In this document: positions 38,305 through 51,800 of the stretch, piece after piece
How the letters are laid out: each line of letters opens with the position of its first letter
Numbering within the stretch: position 1 is the stretch's first letter
NCBI GenBank assembly: GCA_008638375.1
Contig: CM018036.1
Span: 9,331,577 to 9,395,576, forward strand
Origin: Nyssa sinensis
Lineage: Eukaryota > Streptophyta > Magnoliopsida > Cornales > Nyssaceae
Reading direction: 5' to 3'
DNA length: 64,000 nt
Notes under the pieces: generated by a model
What the model was told of the DNA's origin: nothing
What the model saw: only the letters and a program-made list of their open reading frames with translations
Database searches by the model: none
Position numbers and translations under genes: made by a program

Positions 38305-38776
38305 ATGGCCGGCGGGAGACTCGGAGAGAATATAGGGATGAGAGAAGAACTCATCAAAAAAGCTTCTTCTCTCGCCATGAAAGCTCACAGGTCTCCCGGG
38401 AAGCCATTTCTTTCTGAGAAAAGTCGCGGCTCGCCGGAGATCATTATTGCGTTTCCCGGATCATGGTCTGTAGGTGATTGGTTCAGTGGAAGATCTTTTG
38501 GAGAAACAAAAGTGGATAATCTGTTTCCTTCTGTCCGGAGCATCGGCAACGATGAAGTCGGACTGGCGAATGAAGCATTTATTCGTAGATTCAAAGAGAT
38601 TCTCCGATCGCTTGAAAATGAGGTATCCAATTGATCAGTTATTATTCTTATTGCTTCTTGTCACTTCTAAATTCTGTCAGAGCTAACTGTTTTCACCAAT
38701 TTTGAATTTTCTTACTATGCATCTGCAGCAATCTCTTTATCTATCACTTATTTTTGTCATTGATATTCAATCAATG

Positions 38777-38864
<88 letters not shown>

Positions 38865-41738
38865 GTTTTTGGACAGAATTTGCTACCTTTTTTGATCGGT
38901 GACAGAATTTACTATTTTGAGGTTTTGAAAATGAATTAAACAAAAAAAAAAAGAGTTGGGGGGGTCTTAGTAGTCCCATATGTTTTAGAGATAGGGCTGT
39001 AAAAGGAGTCAAGCTATTCGTACTCGACTCGGTTAAAGGCTCGTTTAAGATCGGTTCACAAAATAAAAATAAGTCAAGTTTAAATATATTTCGATGTTTG
39101 TTAATTTATTGAGCTCTCTTAGTTAAGCCAAAAGTAATCTAATAGTATATAAAAAAAGTTATTTGAACTCGACTTGCAATCAGTACAATTAGATGCTTGT
39201 TCGAGATCAACTTGAAAAAATTAACTAGCTGAGATTGAACACAATTTGAAGTTCGCTTATTTTGATGAACGGAACTTGAACAACTTACTACTCGGTTCGG
39301 CTCGACTCATTTACAATCTCTATTCAGAGAGAAATGAAGAATCAAAATTGTAATAATTCAGAAAAAATGAAGAATCAAAATTGTAATAATTCAGAAAAAA
39401 ATGGGACTCGTCTACCACCATGGTTGTGTGCTATTTCAATGATGTTATGTCATGTGTGTTATGACCTACTAATAACACACATGAGAGAGTATTATTGGAA
39501 GGGAACAATGCTATGCGGTGGTCTAGTCCTACTGAAGAATGCTTTGTAATAATTCCCTCACGGTGAGAGTGGTTAGAGAGAAATGGAGCTTCTCCATTTG
39601 GTTGGAATGTGATAATGCACTAACACAATGAACTACTACAAGTGGAGAAGTTTTTGTGTGGACTGGGTTCATTGGCGATCTCCATGGATCAAACCAATTA
39701 CAAATTTTCAAATAGATAAAAACCTTTTTTTTTTTGTTTCTCTTAAAATCAGATCATCTATCCAAACGGTTGAGTGTGATTGCCTTGGTCCATGGACCAA
39801 GTTCACACAAAAAGTTCTCATAAATGGTAAGTGTCGTTTAGAAGGGATGTCCAAATACCCTCAATTGCATTCAAATGATATCACACAATCCTCCCATAAC
39901 ATGTTTGAAAGAAAAGAAGCATCTGAAAGAGCCCCACATTAACAGAAACTGCAATACTTCTCTTCTAATTCATCTATTCTCAAAGTTGAAATTTGATTAT
40001 AATGTGCATTCATAACTTTCAGGTAAAAAAAGCAGAGAGGAGGCAGATAATATTTGCAGGGCACTCATCAGGTGGTCCTATTGCCATCCTTGCAACCCTT
40101 TGGTTCTTAGAGGAATCCCTAAAACCAAACAGCAGTCCAATTCCCCCCTTATGTGTGACTTTTGGGTCTCCACTTACCGGTGATCGGATGTTTCCACATG
40201 CTCTTAGACGAGAGAGTTGGGCTCATTACTTCATACATTTTGTCATGAAATATGACATTGTCCCTCGCATAATGCTCTCTCCTTTCTCATCCATCGAACG
40301 AGAATTAGCTACAATTCTCTCTTTCTTCAATCCAAAATCTGCAAATTTTGAGCAACAATCCATTGGAAGGGATAACATGACTTTGAATTTCTTTATGATT
40401 GTGATGAGGAATGCATCATCTCTTGCAAGCCACGCCGCATGTAATCTCATGGGGTGCACGAATTTGTTGTTAGAAACTGTAACTAACTTCATTGAACTGA
40501 GCCCTTATAGACCTTTCGGCACCTATATCTTCTGCACGAGGAATGGAGAACTAGTTGTTGTGAAGAACCCGGATGCTGTTCTCCAACTGTTGTTCTACTG
40601 TCTTCAGTTGAGCTCTGAAGCAGAAGATAAAGCACTGGTTGCTTATACAAGCTTACAAGAACATTTGGTCTATGAAAGAGAATTGCAGGAAAGCTTAGAA
40701 ATGCAGAATGTGGTTTACCTAGATCTTCTGGAAGAGCTTCCTTTGTCCTCAGATGTCAGCTCATCGATTAACAGGGCCTTAAATGAACTGGGCCTGGTGA
40801 GTTTGGATTCTATCGCTTCTTAACTGTCAAAAGTTTGCAATTGCTATTTCAAAACCTTCACATTTCTTGAAATCTGTAGAAATATTAGGAACAATGATTA
40901 CTCCTTGTCGACATTTGAATAGCTGAAATTTTAAAACTTGGATGAAATTTAAATCTTACTTACCCTATCAATTCTCAAATATTTATTGTTTACAAAGCTA
41001 ATTTCAAGTGCTTGGAATTCTAGAGCACAAGAGCGAGGTTGTGTCTTCGCTGCTGCTGGAGGGTTGGAGAAGCAAAAATTGAAAAATGAGGCTAAGATTG
41101 ACTCCAACAAGAACGAGATTCAAGCAAGACTAAACAAGATACAGGAGTACAAAACTGGATGTGAAGTTCGCCAAATTGGTTATTATGATGCCTTCAAGCT
41201 TCAGAAAGAGGATAGAGACTTCCACGCAAATGTGGCAAGGCTTGAGTTAGCAGGCATGTGGGATGAGATCATCGAAATGTTAAGACGGTATGAGCTTCCA
41301 GATGGATTCGAGTGCAGAAAAGAGTGGATAAAGCTAGGAACCAACTATCGGCGATTGGTGGAGCCTTTAGATATTGCCAACTACTACAGGCACTTGAAGA
41401 ATGAAGATACTGGTCCCTACTTGATAAAAGGAAGACCAAAGCGTTACAAATACACCCAAAAATGGCGTGAGCATGCCGAAAGGTTGTCAATTGGATCCGG
41501 CTCCGAGTCCTGTTTTTGGGCTGAGGTGGAGGAACTGAGAACAAGCAACAACGGATCATTCGATGCCATGGAGGATAGAATTCTGCAATTTGAGCAACGA
41601 GTGTACAGATGGGTTAGTGCTCAGGAGCTAGGCAAGGATGTGTTCTTGGATGAAGCTACCTTCATGAAGTGGTGGAAAAAAAATCTCCCCAGCCAACATA
41701 GGGAAGCATCTTGCCTCAAAAAGTTCATTGGCGGGTAA
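38305..41738 (+). CDS. EDS1: EDS1, lipase-like immune signalling protein (three exons), one extra base in exon 3
   Basis: EDS1 pairs with PAD4 or SAG101 in nucleus and cytosol and relays signals from TIR-type NLR receptors. Exons: 38305-38622, 40023-40796, 41024-41738. Exon 1 starts MAGGRLGENIGMREELIKKA and includes PGSWSVGDWFSG. Exon 2 has the lipase elbow GHSSGG, the Asp of KYDIVPRI and the HLVYERELQESLE helix with the likely His. Exon 3 is the EP domain, with LVEPLDIANYYRHLKNEDTG and SCFWAEVEEL. Exon 3 is 715 nt, one over a multiple of three: CGC-T-GCTGCTGG at 41048-41057 has a T (41051) that the downstream copy lacks. Without it the product would be about 601 residues, close to the usual 600-630. 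Whether this is a real mutation or a base error decides if the locus works. Confidence 0.92.
38776..38860. repeat. Compound microsatellite (AC)n(AT)n(AG)n in EDS1 intron 1
   Basis: Three successive dinucleotide tracts lie in the 1.4-kb first intron, about 150 bp after the donor. Length is likely to vary between individuals. Confidence 0.95.
39334..39400. repeat. Two-copy 33-34-bp tandem repeat in EDS1 intron 1
   Basis: ATGAAGAATCAAAATTGTAA followed by TAATTCAGAAAAA occurs twice in a row, differing only in the A-run. Confidence 0.85.
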
Positions 41739-42097
41739 GAAAGAAATTAACTTCCCTACTTTGGGCTAGTGATATGTACTAGTGAAGGATATGGATTTTT
41801 CAGACAGTTCAGCTCCAAACCTGATTTTCTCTTGTAGTTATCATATAATTCTTGTAAAAATGAAGGCTTCTTGTCAACTTGCCAGAAAATAAAACCATGA
41901 ACGTGTCCACATTGTTTTGGATGAAGCCAGATAGGAGTGTAATTGTAAATGTTATAAAACTATATGAATGGGGGTATGTATGAATGAAAATTGTATGTTT
42001 ATTAAACATGAGAAGTTGGATGTTGCATTATAAAGAACTTCATAGTTGTTATCTACATTTGTTTTGCTTTTGGTGTATGAGAAAGAAGTAGGATGTT

Positions 42098-43669
42098 GCC
42101 TGGGCTCGTTACTTCATACATTTTGTCATGAAATATGACATTGTCCCTCGCATAATGCTCAGTCCTTTCTCATCCATTGAACAAGAATAAGCTGTAATTC
42201 TCTCTTTCTTCAAACCAAAATCCGCAACTTTTAAGCAAGAATCCATTGGAAGAGGTGCGGGTAGCTTTGAATTTCTTTGCGACTGTGATGAGGAATGTGT
42301 CATCTCTTGCAAGCCACGCTGCATGCAATCTCACGGGGTGCACAAATTTGTTGCTTAGAAACTGTAACCAACTTCATTGAACTCAGTCCTTACAGACCTT
42401 TCGGCACCTATATCTTCTGCACGGGGAATGGAAAACTAGTTGTTGTGAAGAACCCGGAATGCTGTTCTCCAACTGTTGTTCTACTGTCTTCAGTTGAGCT
42501 CTGAAGTAGAAGATGCAGCACTGGTTGCTTATAGAAGCTTACAAGAACATTTGGTCTATGAAAGAGAATTGCAAGAAAGCTTAGAAATGCAAAATGTGGT
42601 TTACCTAGATCTTCTGGAAGAGCTTCCCTTGTCCTCAGATGGCAGTGCATCTGTTGAGGTTGCTAACAATTAACACGGCCTTAAATGACCTGGCCCTGGT
42701 AAGTTTTGATTCCTTCGCTTTTTAACTGTCAAAGTTTGCAATTGCAGTTTCAAAAGCTTATTCATATTTCTTGAAATCTGTAGAAATATTAGAAACAATG
42801 ATCAATACCTGTCAACATTTGAGTAAGCTAAAATTTAGAAATTTAAATCAATCTTACTCTTAACATTTCTCGAATATTTACTGTTTACAAACCTTAGCAA
42901 ATTTCAAGTGCTTGGAATTCCAGAGGTACAAGAGCGAGGTTGTGTCTTCGCGCTGCTGGAGGATTGGAAAGGCAAAAATTGAAAAACCAGGATAAGATTG
43001 ACTCTAACAAGAACAAGATTGAAGAAAGACTAAACAGCATAAAAGGATACAAAACTCGATGCAAAGTTCGCAAAATTGGTTATTATGATGCCTTCAAGCT
43101 TCAAAGCTTAACAAACGATTTCGACACAAATGTGGGGAGGCTTGAGCTAGCAGGCATGTGGGATGATATCATTGAAATGTTAAAACTGCTATGAACTTCC
43201 AGATGGATTTGAGTGCCGAAAAGAGTGGATAGAGCAGGAACCAAGTATCGGCGATTGGCAGAGCCTTTAGATATTGCCAACTACTATAGGCACTCGAGGA
43301 ATGAAGAAAATGGTCCCCACTTGATAAAGGGAAGACCAAAGCGTTATCGATACACCCAAAGGTGGCGTGAGCATGCTGAAAGGTTTCCAATTGGATCCAG
43401 CTCAGAGTCCTGTTTTTGGGCCTGAGGTGGAGGAACTGAGAACAAGCAACAGCGGGTCATTCGAAGGCTTGAAGGATAAAATTCTGCAAATAGAGCAAGA
43501 CGTGTTCAGATGGGTTCCTGCTGAGGAAGATAGGCATAGACGTGCTCTTGGATGAATCTACCTTCATCAAGTGGTGGAAAACTCTCCCTTGCCAACATAG
43601 GGAAGCATCTTGCCTCAAAATGTTTATCAACAGTAAAAAGAAGATAGATTTATTCCAGACATGTCCCAT
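42098..43669 (+). pseudogene. Truncated tandem copy of EDS1
   Basis: The copy begins inside exon 2 at the equivalent of about 40218 (GGGCTCGTTACTTCATAC) and runs through exon 3. It lacks exon 1, the promoter and the GHSSGG elbow. Damage compared with EDS1: TAA for TTA near 42187; single extra bases near 42353 (GCTTAG for GTTAG), 42458 (GGAATG for GGATG), 42923 (AGGTAC) and 43420 (GGCCTGAGG for GGCTGAGG); one missing base near 43234. EP-domain landmarks such as EPLDIANYYRHSRNEENG remain. It may be transcribed but cannot give an EDS1-like protein. Confidence 0.88.
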
Positions 43670-44820
43670 AGATTGAAGAAATCATTCTGCCATTCCGTAT
43701 GCTTCCAAATTCTGAAATTTATGGAGTCTAGCAATTCCTAATTCAGACAGAAGTCATGACAGTCATGTAGCTGGATTTTGCAGAAGTCAAATTTTGTGAT
43801 TTTTAATTACCTATGAATCAAAACTTCAGAGAAGCACATTCCCTGAGAGCTATCTAAATTATCTGCTTACAAAGAAAAAAATTTGTTAAAAAAATTGACA
43901 AATATATACATGATTTTGTTATCATTTCACAAAGAAGGGATCGATTAATGCTGTGAATGCACTGGCCGATGCTAAATAAGCGTAATTTATGATAAAGACT
44001 AGTGAACTGCATAGTAATAAAGATTTAATGTGTGAGCAGTTTGCCACTTACCAAAAAAGAAAAAGAAAAGAAAAAGAAAATAGATTTCTAACTAATTGGG
44101 ATACATGAGAAGAAATAAATTCATAGATTAATATTAGAACTGAATAACATCCAAAAAAATGTAGAATTCAAAAGTTCCTATGTAGAAAACTTGAGGGGTT
44201 TAAGGAAAGCATAAACCAGATACACATGAAGGCCCTTGCCAGCTTGCCAGAAAATAAAACCATGAAAGTTTCCACATTGTTTTGGAAGAAGCCAGATACC
44301 AGTGTAATTGTAAAAGTTAGAAACTATATGAATGGGAGTATGCATGAATGAAAATAGAATTTGATAAACAAAAGAAGCTGGATCTAGCATTATAAAGAAC
44401 GTCAGAGTTGTTATCTACATTTGTTTTGATTTTTGGTGTATGAGAAAGAACTTAATTGATTTAAAATCACGAGTTTTAAGTAGTCAGCTGCCAGACAAAA
44501 AAACGAACCACAACTAAGAGAGAAACATACGAGGGAGTACTAACATCCCTAAACTTCAAAAACACCGCACACCACACAACAGTATGACACACAACATGCA
44601 AGAAAACCTGAACTGAAAAGAAATTAAATTACCTAGAAGAAGGCCAAGTGGTATTTAAAGGCTTCAAAAAAGGTAAAGAAGCCTCCAATTTGCAGCAAAA
44701 TTTCACATTCTTGAAGCTCTTCTTCCTTTTTTTTTGGTAAGCACATACTTGGACAGAAAGAAAACCTCCCAGATAATTGAAAAATGTCTTGAATAAAATA
44801 TGCAATTTCATGATTAATAA
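43670..44820. other. Downstream flank of the EDS1 copy
   Basis: 44215-44450 is similar to 41865-42090 (shared phrases: CTTGCCAGAAAATAAAACCATGA, cut here to CTTGCCAGAAAATAAAACC, and TTGTTATCTACATTTGTTTT). The tandem duplication thus included the 3' flank of EDS1. No gene is seen. Confidence 0.7.
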
Positions 44821-45660
44821 TCTGCTAGTGTAGCAGCCCTAAAAATAGTTGAGAGCTTGAGTATTAGAAAACATCACTAAAATTTCTAGCCACAGTCAAC
44901 AAGTTAGCTACTAACGGGCCCGAACCAGCACATTCATGAATTGCTTCTAAAACCATCACACTGGATTCCAATCATATCCCAGTAGGCAGTAAATGCTTCA
45001 AACTGCAATCAAGAATAAACCCATGATCATTTGAACCCAGGATCCAGCACATCCATTAGAAGTGGACAATATTAGGTATCCCTCTTTTGGGAGTCACAAG
45101 CAAAAGATTGTCTAGTCAAATAGAGCCATCACCAAACTGACAATAAAAGTCATAAACAAAAATAAAAATGAAGTTTCTTTATCCCAATAAGACTTTAAGA
45201 ACTTCATTTTCATTAGGTATCCACATCCCAAACATTCCTTGGTTAATATCCAACCTAATGTCTACATTACACAGATTCCGCAACCACCGTACAGCGAAAA
45301 GATAGCATTTTGGATAATTATTTGTCAGCGTTACTTACCAAGGCAATAAAAGACCAATCTTTCAAGTAATCCACGCTATCTACCTTTGAGTGTGAATCAT
45401 TGAAGTCCAATCAATCTCCCTGCCAACAATGTCATCCCTCCATAACACTAAATGATGTTAAGAAAAATAAAATTCCTCGTCCCCCAAACTTTTGAGCCAT
45501 CTTAGAGTGAATAACAAAACAGTTTTTCTTCTATTACCAATTCATTGCCCACGCCAATTGAGAAACAAAGTTTCACCTTTATGGAGTTGACGATCTTATC
45601 AATTTTTTTGGCATTCTGCCCCCTAAAAAGGTAAGAAAAAGGTTGCTATAAACTTGGATG
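44820..45660 (-). pseudogene. LINE remnant (RT end and RNase H-like part)
   Basis: Reverse-strand pieces in different frames: AKKIDKIVNSIKVKLCF (near 45590), FAVRWLRNLCNVDIRLDINQ (near 45290), and VMVLEAIHECAGSGPLVANL (near 44960). These resemble the region after the zinc-binding domain and the RNase H-like tail of plant L1-type LINE proteins. Many stops and shifts. Old. Confidence 0.5.
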
Positions 45661-47094
45661 CAAAGAAAGCCTCTTGCTCAGACACAAAATTCAGCAGCAG
45701 AAGCCACCAATAGAATTCTGTACAAGGGTCAGGTATTTCAGTACTGCAAAAAAAAAAAAAATTAATGAACCGCTGTAACGAGGACACCAACAGAGTTGTA
45801 CTCTGTCATAGATACATCTTATACTAGCCAGAATTTGAAAAATGCAATCCAATTTAATGGTGAGTGCAGGCAAGTCTCCAATATGGTTTAACTGAGGGAC
45901 TTCGAAATACTGTTTCTACCTATTGGTTAGCTGCTGTTAGATTGAATATTTTTTTAAAAAGAATCTGTTGGATTTAATTTTCTTCTTGACTTTTAAACTG
46001 AGTCCACTCAATAACACATAAAAATCCAAAATCAACAACAGATGAAGACCCATAATCCAATCTACATACCTTTTTACATATACACACAAGCAGGACAAGT
46101 TCTCCACTGTTTTAATAAGGTTCTTTTTGTACGCAAAAATTAATGTAGTCTATTTGTGCTATAAAACAATCTTCGCAAATCAAAACATGAGGACAGGGCA
46201 CTTGAACAATTGAAGTATCAACATTGAACAGATGAAGCAATACTCAGCCCATCATCCACTGGTTCAAACATGCTAGAAAAACTTTGATGCACCACACACT
46301 GTTTTATATTTGCACATGGAGCAGCAAGCGTTCATATTCAGCCAAAAACAAGGTAACTGACCAAAACTAACAATCTGACACCACTTTGTACTTGTGCCAC
46401 AGTATGGATAAGCATTATCATAACAAAACAAAATAAAGCCAACATGAAACACCAAAAATAAATGTGGAACATAACAAGTGAAATATGATGTTGGTCGTCT
46501 TGAAGTGAATAATAATATACTAGGAGCTTCAAGCAAGGTAATTAGCAGAGTCAATTACTTATCATTTTCAACAATAGGTGACTGAGAAGAAATATCCCAT
46601 TATTGGAGATTCTAAAAGTCAATGTGCGTACAATGCCTCCACTTTCCATTATAAGCATGGAACCACTTCATTACACTAAAGAAGTAACATAACAACAGGA
46701 CACTGATCAATCAAACACCCCCACCCCTTTTTTCCTTTTCCCACCCTTGGCAAAATGAAGAGCACTATGCAGCAAGCGCCTAAATGCACCAAGTCTTGAT
46801 TTAAACACACACACACACACAGTCCTCTGGGAAATCATGTTTCATGATAGCAGACATTGTTTACCTAAAATCATAATACAAATAACTGAGAATAACGTTT
46901 TCCCCTTTTTTTTTAGCACTTCAAACAAACTGACACACTCGTATAGATGGGAGCAAGAATACACTAATTGGAACAAGGTACCGCTTACCATTCTGAAACA
47001 AAACTCCAAAAATTACTAAAAATGTAACTCTTAAAACCATGACAGGGGCATCCAGCAACTATGATATAGTTTTTATTTATCTTTTTATATCTTT
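45661..47094. other. No gene recognised
   Basis: AT-rich sequence with an (AC)n tract at 46806-46820. Frames at 46273-46554 and 46338-46532 (-) lack motifs; they could be untranslated or intronic sequence of the minus-strand gene seen further right. Confidence 0.4.
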
Positions 47095-48420
47095 TTTTAT
47101 CAGTTAAGTATCATATAAAAAGGGAGCCTGGGGAAGGCAAACCCAAAAATACAAAAGAAGGGGCCAGCTAGAAAAATTAAAGCCGAAGATCCTCAAAAAA
47201 ATCCATAAACTTTCCTCGATACATATGATATTCTTCCTTAATCCAAAAGAAAAGACTGCACAAAAATCTATCATTAAGCCTCCAAGGGGGAGTTTCCACC
47301 CCCTCAAAAATTCTACAATTCCTTTCCTGCCAAGGGCACCACACAAAGGCAAATAGGGGCCATCCTCCAAGCGGCATGCAGCTCCTTCCGGATCCTCTTG
47401 CACCACCAACCCACAAGAGACTCTCTAAATGTAGCCAGCATAACCCAAGCACATCCAAAAATAACAAAAAGCATACTCCACAATTCTCTGGCCAGCTTAC
47501 AGTGCAAAAGAAGGCGGTCTACACTCTCACTTTCTTCCGTGCACATAATGCATTGGCTAGGGAGGTGGTAGCCTCTCTTTCGTAGATTGTCTGCCGTGAG
47601 AATAGCATTCCAAACCGCCAACCAAGCAAAGAAAGTCACTTTTAAAGGAACCCTTGATTTCCAAATGACCCTCCAAGGAAAGCCAATACTCCCCCTTGCC
47701 CATCAAACTTATGTAAAAAGACTGTCGAGTCACCTTCCACTTAATCTCATCCTCCCTTGCTTCCTCAATCCCCATCATTTACATCAACTCCATGAACTTC
47801 TCCACTTCCAATCCCTTGCTTTTAAAGTGAGGACTACACACCCTATTCCCACCCTCCAATGTAATAGACTCACCAACCGTAGCCTTTTTATCAACCGTAA
47901 TGCTATACAAGTGCAGAAATTTCTCCTTCAAGGGACCCTCACCGCACCACACCAAAATTTAACCCGAGAACCCTCCCCCACATGAAACTGAACATTTTAA
48001 CGAAATCCCATTTCCCCTTCTGAATTGCTCGCCAAATGCCACACCCATATGCTTCATAGTTCTCCCTCCCTTCTAACTCCCATATTTGGGACCAATCACC
48101 TCCCGCCATAAAGAATTATCCTCCACTGCAAACTGTCACAATCACTTCTCCAACAAAGCTTGATTGAACACCTTAAGATCTTTGAGCCCCACCCCTCCCT
48201 CCCTTAAGGGGAGCTTAACTTTATTCCAACCCACTAAATGGGTCTTCCTATCTTCCCCCATACCTCCCCATAGAAAATCCCTTTGGAGCTTCTCCAGCTT
48301 CTTCCTCACCTTCACCGACATAAAAAAAACCGACATATAGTAAGTAGGAAGATTGTCTAAAGTATTCTTTATAAGGGTGATGCGAATACCCCTTAGAAAT
48401 CAGAATGAAACATGTCATAA
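47095..48420 (-). pseudogene. 5'-truncated LINE, RT end and zinc-binding domain
   Basis: From the right, RITLIK and MSVFFMSVKVRKKLEKLQRD followed by FLWGG (48340-48260) mark the end of a plant LINE reverse transcriptase. The zf-RVT domain follows at 47639-47313 (MTFFAWLAVWNAILTADNLR, then CIMCTEESESVDRLLLHC). The 3' end near 47095 reads as an A/T-rich tail in this orientation. Frames are broken in the middle. Confidence 0.8.
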
Positions 48421-48850
48421 CAAGCAATTGCAAGAGAGAATCTCACATCTACTAGAACTTGACTCCCAATGTTATCAGTAGTTCATATTGTAACAAGTTC
48501 GCATTTTAATATGAAATGATAAGAAAACATCCTTACTTCTTCAAGAGATATGATAAAGTTCCAATTAGTAACCTTTAGAACCTTCTATGGGTCCAAGCAA
48601 TAATGCCAGGGATTCTCTTACAACTCAGCACAGCTGGCTAATGGATAGCATTTGTTTTAAAGGAGTAAAACAAAAAGAAACATGAGAGAGAAAATAAAAA
48701 AAAAGAATCCCACCTGGTACTATGATGCAGAAGCCCAAATAGTGAAAAATCATTCACACAATTAAGCACATATATCCTTGCAAGACAAACATTTTATTCT
48801 TCCCAAATATAAAGAAGTGAACAACATGTTAAGAGTGGTTACCAACTTAC

Positions 48851-51800
48851 CATAGCCGTCTTCAAAAATATGATACCAATAGGGATATCAGCAGTGGAGC
48901 AAAGCAATATCCCCAGAAGTAACACCAAGAGAAAGGAAGGGGAATGATTGCAGTAGGAATCATGATAGATTGACATGATTCTAGGAGCTACAACGTCATC
49001 AAAAGAGGACAGGCAATTATCCTTTGCGATGATAGCTTATGGAGTAAACTATCAAAGTTGCATTTTGTTTTCACTGTAAATCCAATAGCTTTACAGTGAA
49101 ACAAAATAGCCAATGATTATCCCTCCTCAAGATGCATGCCTATGACCCAATAGTTTTGAACTCTCAGGTTAAAAAAGATTGTGTCAAAATGCATTCTTCT
49201 TAATTTGATGTGGTGAGACTTGTGGCTATTTTGTTCTCGTTATGGTTCCTCTTTGCTTGATGTGGTGTATTTGATGTGACAGGAATGGGCACACTTTTGA
49301 GGATGTGGAATTTCCCATCCATAAAATTAAAAAAGATTAAGATTTAGCTTGATTTTAACATTTCTGGTAGAAATGAAGATCCCTTACATTCTTTTGTTGA
49401 TATTTGGGTTATTTGAATTGTATAGATGGAGGTTTGACTTTAGCTCCACTGCTCCAGTATACCTAGGTAGCATATGTTTATAATACAAGTACTTATCCAA
49501 AAAAACTGAGATTCTAAAATAGACAGAAACATAAATTCTGTAGAGTGGTGAATACCCCCACTTAATTCGTATTGTTTCACTATAATGTAAGTAATTACAG
49601 TTTATGGAAGACTCGTGAAAGAAGTTGAATTCCTCAATTCTCACTGGACTGAAACTCCTAATGTTTTTAACAGTGATGTATATTTTTTAACAGTGATATT
49701 AACCATCACAAAGTGCAAAATTGCAGCGTTGTATGAATTTCGAAACCCATTGCGAGCATAATATTACACCGCCTACAAAGTACAAACTACATTATGGCCA
49801 TTCTTGTAGCTAAGCAAAAACAAAGGATCCCTAGATCAACAGGGCCAGATTATCAATTCAAGACATATATATGATATGATCATTAGAATAAATATTTTTT
49901 TTATCAGTAAAGGTGTATTGTATTAACATGGCGCCCGAGGGAGGCGAACCCATGTACAAAAAAAGGGAAAAGGCCACAACAAATTAAAGCCTTAGGTCCC
50001 CCAAAAAAGTTATAAACTATCTAGATACAATAGATAATCTTCTTTTAGCGAAAAGTAAAGCATCCTCAAAAAAGAATCTTTGAATTATGGGACTGAAAGC
50101 TCCACCCCATCAATCATTAGAGCAAACATGATGTGCTGAAACAAACTCTTACTGCATACATATAATGACACTATATATTAAACTAAAGACACATTGCGAT
50201 ATGCAATCAAAACAGAAAAATAAAATCTACTTTTGGGTTATTAACTCCTCAGGAAGAACAAGAAGTTAACTCTCACATATAATCAAATATCAATTCAAGC
50301 CTTCTCAAATAATCATCAATTCAAGTATAGACAGAAACATCTGTCCAGATAAAAGTTAACCCTTCCAAGTCAAAAGGCGCCTACAATATATATTTTTATT
50401 GGTACCTACACATTTTTATTTTTCTTACAAGTATATAACATATAACATATTCACTAAAAGCACCAAAACGAGGGCACAAGCCATGTAAACTTTTCAAATG
50501 ACATTAACCATTACCTTTTCCAGCTTGATGTGGTACTCTTTAATCATTTGTTGCATTACCGGCAGCCTTGGAAAAAGTTTTTAGGTGAATAGGTCAAAGA
50601 TTTTTTTTTTGGATAAGTAGGTGAATATGTCAAAGATTACAACCAGTTTAAAGTTGTGATCACATAGCAACTCTCAACTGAAACACGCCAAGGGAAGATC
50701 AAACAAGAAGATATTTGACATCAGCCCTGATTTTGCCACCCCCAACGGCTAATAAACTGCTTGTTTTGTTCAGGACACTCGCTTCATTTTGACATGGGAA
50801 AATCTGCATAACAATTTTCTAGGATATTGGAAATGGATAACAGCGTTTCTGCTTTTGACAAAAAAGGAAAGAAATGAATGTCAGGAGCTCATTCAATAAG
50901 GATTTAAAAAGATAGGCTTCTCCTGAAATGCATTACAGAGGAAGCTTCCTAAACCAGTGCAAATAAATTTTTTGGGTCATGTCATGGCCAGTAAAGGATT
51001 TGTTGGAGGACTGGGTTGGTGGTTGTGTTCCTAAGAAGACAGGGGGGCCGGCATGGCTGATTGCAATTTCATATCTTATTCGGTGCATTTGGAGGGAACG
51101 AAGTAGACACATCATTTTGAAGGGGTGGAGATGTCTGTTCATAAGCTCAAGGATAATATGCTACATACTTTTCATTTTTGGCTTTCCAGGAATTTCTCAT
51201 ATTCTAATTACTCTTTTGTAGATTTAAAAGTGACGTGAGTTGTTTGTAGGAGTCTTTTTGTTACTCCTAGTACACTTCATGTGTACATGAGTCGCACTCC
51301 TCTGGGGTCTTGTTCATAAGACAATTTTGCTCATCGGAAAAAAATAAATAAATAAAAACCAAACAAACAAAAACAATGTCCTTTCTAACTAGAAAAAGAT
51401 GAGATGCTTGTTCTTGTTCCCTTAATTTTCTTCACCATTCTATAACCAAAAAAGTCATTAACTTGTAGAAAAGCTTAGTTCCAACACAACGATATGTTTT
51501 GCAACAAACTAACTTATTGTTGTTACCTTTGCGAGTACTTTGTCATCGTTGACTACGATTACTTCAACCTCAACTTCATGTCCTAGTGCAAGCAATTTTT
51601 TATCAAATAACTTTGGATAAATTACACTGACCTCTCCTGAGATTTCTGACAATTAAAGATGTCACCCGCACCCCCTGTTAGTGTTATCCTATTGACGGAG
51701 CTAACAGAAGACTTAAAAAGATGCATTTACCCCTAAAATTAAATATTTCAATATTTGTGTCTCTCCTCTCTCTCTCTCTCTCATACGGAAAACACCCACA

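Noticed and set aside
40226..40492. Reverse frames across EDS1 (40226-40492, 41269-41559) and its copy
   Set aside because: Antisense shadows of conserved EDS1 exons with no own features.
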